Assembly (NCBI RefSeq): GCF_001902145.1
Contig: NZ_MRST01000026.1
Location: 688,095 to 752,094 of the forward strand
DNA length: 64,000 nt
Reading direction: 5' to 3'
From: Pseudomonas fluorescens
GTDB taxonomy: Bacteria; Pseudomonadota; Gammaproteobacteria; Pseudomonadales; Pseudomonadaceae
Every line of letters begins with the position of its first letter. Within the stretch, counting starts at the first letter, position 1. A model generated the notes under the pieces. It was not told the origin of the DNA. It did not search any database and saw only the letters and a program-made list of their open reading frames with translations. Of this stretch, positions 62,653 to 64,000 are shown piece by piece. Both the position numbers and the translations under genes were made by a program.

Positions 62653-63960
62653 TTATAGAGTGCTGAACAGCGGAAAAATCCCCATCAGCAATGCGGCGAA
62701 CATTATGCACAGGCACACCAGCACTGCCCACTTCAAGGTGAAGCGCTGGTGGTCGCCAAACTCGATACCCGCCAAGGCGACCAGCAAGTAAGTCGAGGGT
62801 ACCAGCGGGCTGAGCAAATGCACGGGTTGCCCGACGATCGACGCCCGCGCCATTTCCACAGCGGTGATGCCGTAATGGCTGGCAGCTTCGGCCAGTACCG
62901 GCAGTACACCGTAGTAGAACGCATCGTTGGACATGAAGAAGGTGAACGGCATGCTCACCAGCGCGGTGATCACCGCCAGGTAAGGGCCCATCGCTTCGGG
63001 GATGACCGCCAACAAGCTCTTGGACATGGCGTCGACCATGCCAGTGCCCGACAGGATGCCGGTGAAGATACCGGCGGCGAAGATCAAGCCCACCACCGCC
63101 AATACGCTACCGGCGTGAGCCGCGACGCGGTCCTTCTGCTGCTGCAGGCACGGGTAGTTGACGATCATTGCGATACTGAATGCCACCATGAACAGCACCG
63201 GCAGCGGCAACAGGCCGGCAATCAGGGTGCACATCAACGCCAGGGTCAGGGCGCCGTTGAACCAGATCAGTTTTGGACGACGGGCGTCGGGGAATTGCGA
63301 CACGCTGATTTCGCTGTGGTCGATCTCGTCGCCCTGCAGGTGCAATTCACCCAGGCGCGCACGTTCGCGCTTGCCGTACATGTAGGCAATCACCAGGATC
63401 GCCACCACACCGGCGGCCATGGCTGGGATCATCGGTACGAAGATGTCCGACGGGTCTACATGCAGCGCACTGGCGGCGCGCGCCGTCGGGCCGCCCCAGG
63501 GGGTCATGTTCATGACGCCACCGGCGAGAATGATCAGGCCGGCCATGATCCTTGGGCTCATGCCGATGCGCTGGTACAGCGGCAGCATGGCCGCGACGCA
63601 GATCATGTAGGTGGTGGCACCGTCACCGTCCAGAGATACCACCAGGGCCAGTACGGCGGTGCCGACCGACACCTTGAGCGGGTCGCCCTTGACCATCTTG
63701 AGGATCTTGCGCACGGCCGGGTCGAACAGGCCGGAGTCGATCATCAAGGCAAAATAGAGGATGGCGAACATCAGCATCACGCCGGTCGGCGCAAGCTTGG
63801 TGATGCCTTCGAGCATCATCGGGCCGATCTTCGGTGCGAAACCGCCGAACAGCGCGAACAGGATCGGCACGATGATCAAGGCGATCAGCGCAGACAGGCG
63901 CTTGGTCATGATCAGGAACATGAACGTGATGACCATGGCAAAGCCAAGGAAAGTCAGCAT
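62653..63960 (-). CDS. CitMHS family citrate-metal/proton symporter
   Basis: 435 residues, about 12 helices. Family regions SLDGDGATTYMICVAAMLPLY, MNMTPWGGPTARAASAL and MSNDAFYYGVLPVLAEAA. CitMHS proteins import citrate complexed with Mg2+ or Ca2+. The gene is complete within the window; its start is 40 bases from the end. Confidence 0.93.
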   Translation of the reverse strand: MLTFLGFAMVITFMFLIMTKRLSALIALIIVPILFALFGGFAPKIGPMMLEGITKLAPTGVMLMFAILYFALMIDSGLFDPAVRKILKMVKGDPLKVSVGTAVLALVVSLDGDGATTYMICVAAMLPLYQRIGMSPRIMAGLIILAGGVMNMTPWGGPTARAASALHVDPSDIFVPMIPAMAAGVVAILVIAYMYGKRERARLGELHLQGDEIDHSEISVSQFPDARRPKLIWFNGALTLALMCTLIAGLLPLPVLFMVAFSIAMIVNYPCLQQQKDRVAAHAGSVLAVVGLIFAAGIFTGILSGTGMVDAMSKSLLAVIPEAMGPYLAVITALVSMPFTFFMSNDAFYYGVLPVLAEAASHYGITAVEMARASIVGQPVHLLSPLVPSTYLLVALAGIEFGDHQRFTLKWAVLVCLCIMFAALLMGIFPLFSTL

Positions 63961-64000
63961 AGGAATACTCCAGGCGTAGCGCGGCTAGGGAATGGCGGAC

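Overview
The window is a chromosomal segment of a Pseudomonas, most likely of the P. fluorescens group. Three things point there: GC-rich codon use, REP/REPIN palindromes of the P. fluorescens type, and gene order. The order follows P. aeruginosa blocks around the replication origin (PA0065-PA0069, PA0102-PA0114 and, inverted, PA5478-PA5505). This synteny is recalled from knowledge and was not computed. Nearly everything is housekeeping or conserved accessory DNA. I see no prophage, CRISPR array, tRNA or rRNA.

Layout. 1-8.2 kb: dodecin, two DUF1161 paralogues, a luciferase-like oxidoreductase, OsmC, two small surface or peptidase-like lipoproteins, a HAD phosphatase, a gamma-class carbonic anhydrase, oligopeptidase A (prlC) and a YheV-like zinc ribbon protein. 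8.4-12.3 kb: a three-subunit membrane-bound gluconate 2-dehydrogenase (Tat subunit, GMC flavoprotein, triheme cytochrome c). 12.3-16.9 kb: an SOS-controlled radical SAM protein, a beta carbonic anhydrase next to a SulP transporter, and an unknown protein. 17.0-25.8 kb: a complete caa3 cytochrome oxidase locus (coxB, ctaD, ctaG, ctaE, SURF1, a SCO-like protein, ctaA, ctaB, SCO). 25.9-30.8 kb: metNIQ and katE. 30.9-34.7 kb: a lipoprotein and the zinc island znuB-znuC-zur/znuA. 34.7-40.0 kb: a nested repeat element, thrB, polA, the sRNA ErsA and engB. 40.2-49.0 kb: a broken cytochrome c5 gene, cytochrome c4, dsbA, an endonuclease/phosphatase-fold protein, a diguanylate cyclase, ampDh2, kinB and algB. 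49.0-53.7 kb: a sigma-54-type operon (membrane protein, DUF1328, Ivy), gltP and an SpmAB fusion. 53.8-64 kb: an MCE-type lipid ABC transporter, a DUF5924/DUF2914 protein, an M16 peptidase, a Na/Pi cotransporter, TerC and a CitMHS citrate transporter.

How the parts work together. Energy metabolism dominates: periplasmic gluconate oxidation, a terminal caa3 oxidase with its own heme A and copper assembly factors, a c4 electron carrier and DsbA. Envelope stress and alginate control form a second theme: KinB/AlgB, an AlgU-type promoter driving the ErsA sRNA, an AmpDh2 amidase, and an operon divergent from algB that carries sigma-54 and IHF signatures. Metal homeostasis (Znu/Zur) and methionine import complete the picture.

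The most notable non-gene signals are: a 158-bp MITE-like element that contains one REPIN and interrupts another, with a 9-bp target duplication; a textbook LexA box inside a hairpin that also holds the ribosome binding site of a radical SAM gene; a cytochrome c5 gene that has lost its heme motif; and a minus-strand reading frame with its own terminator facing gltP.
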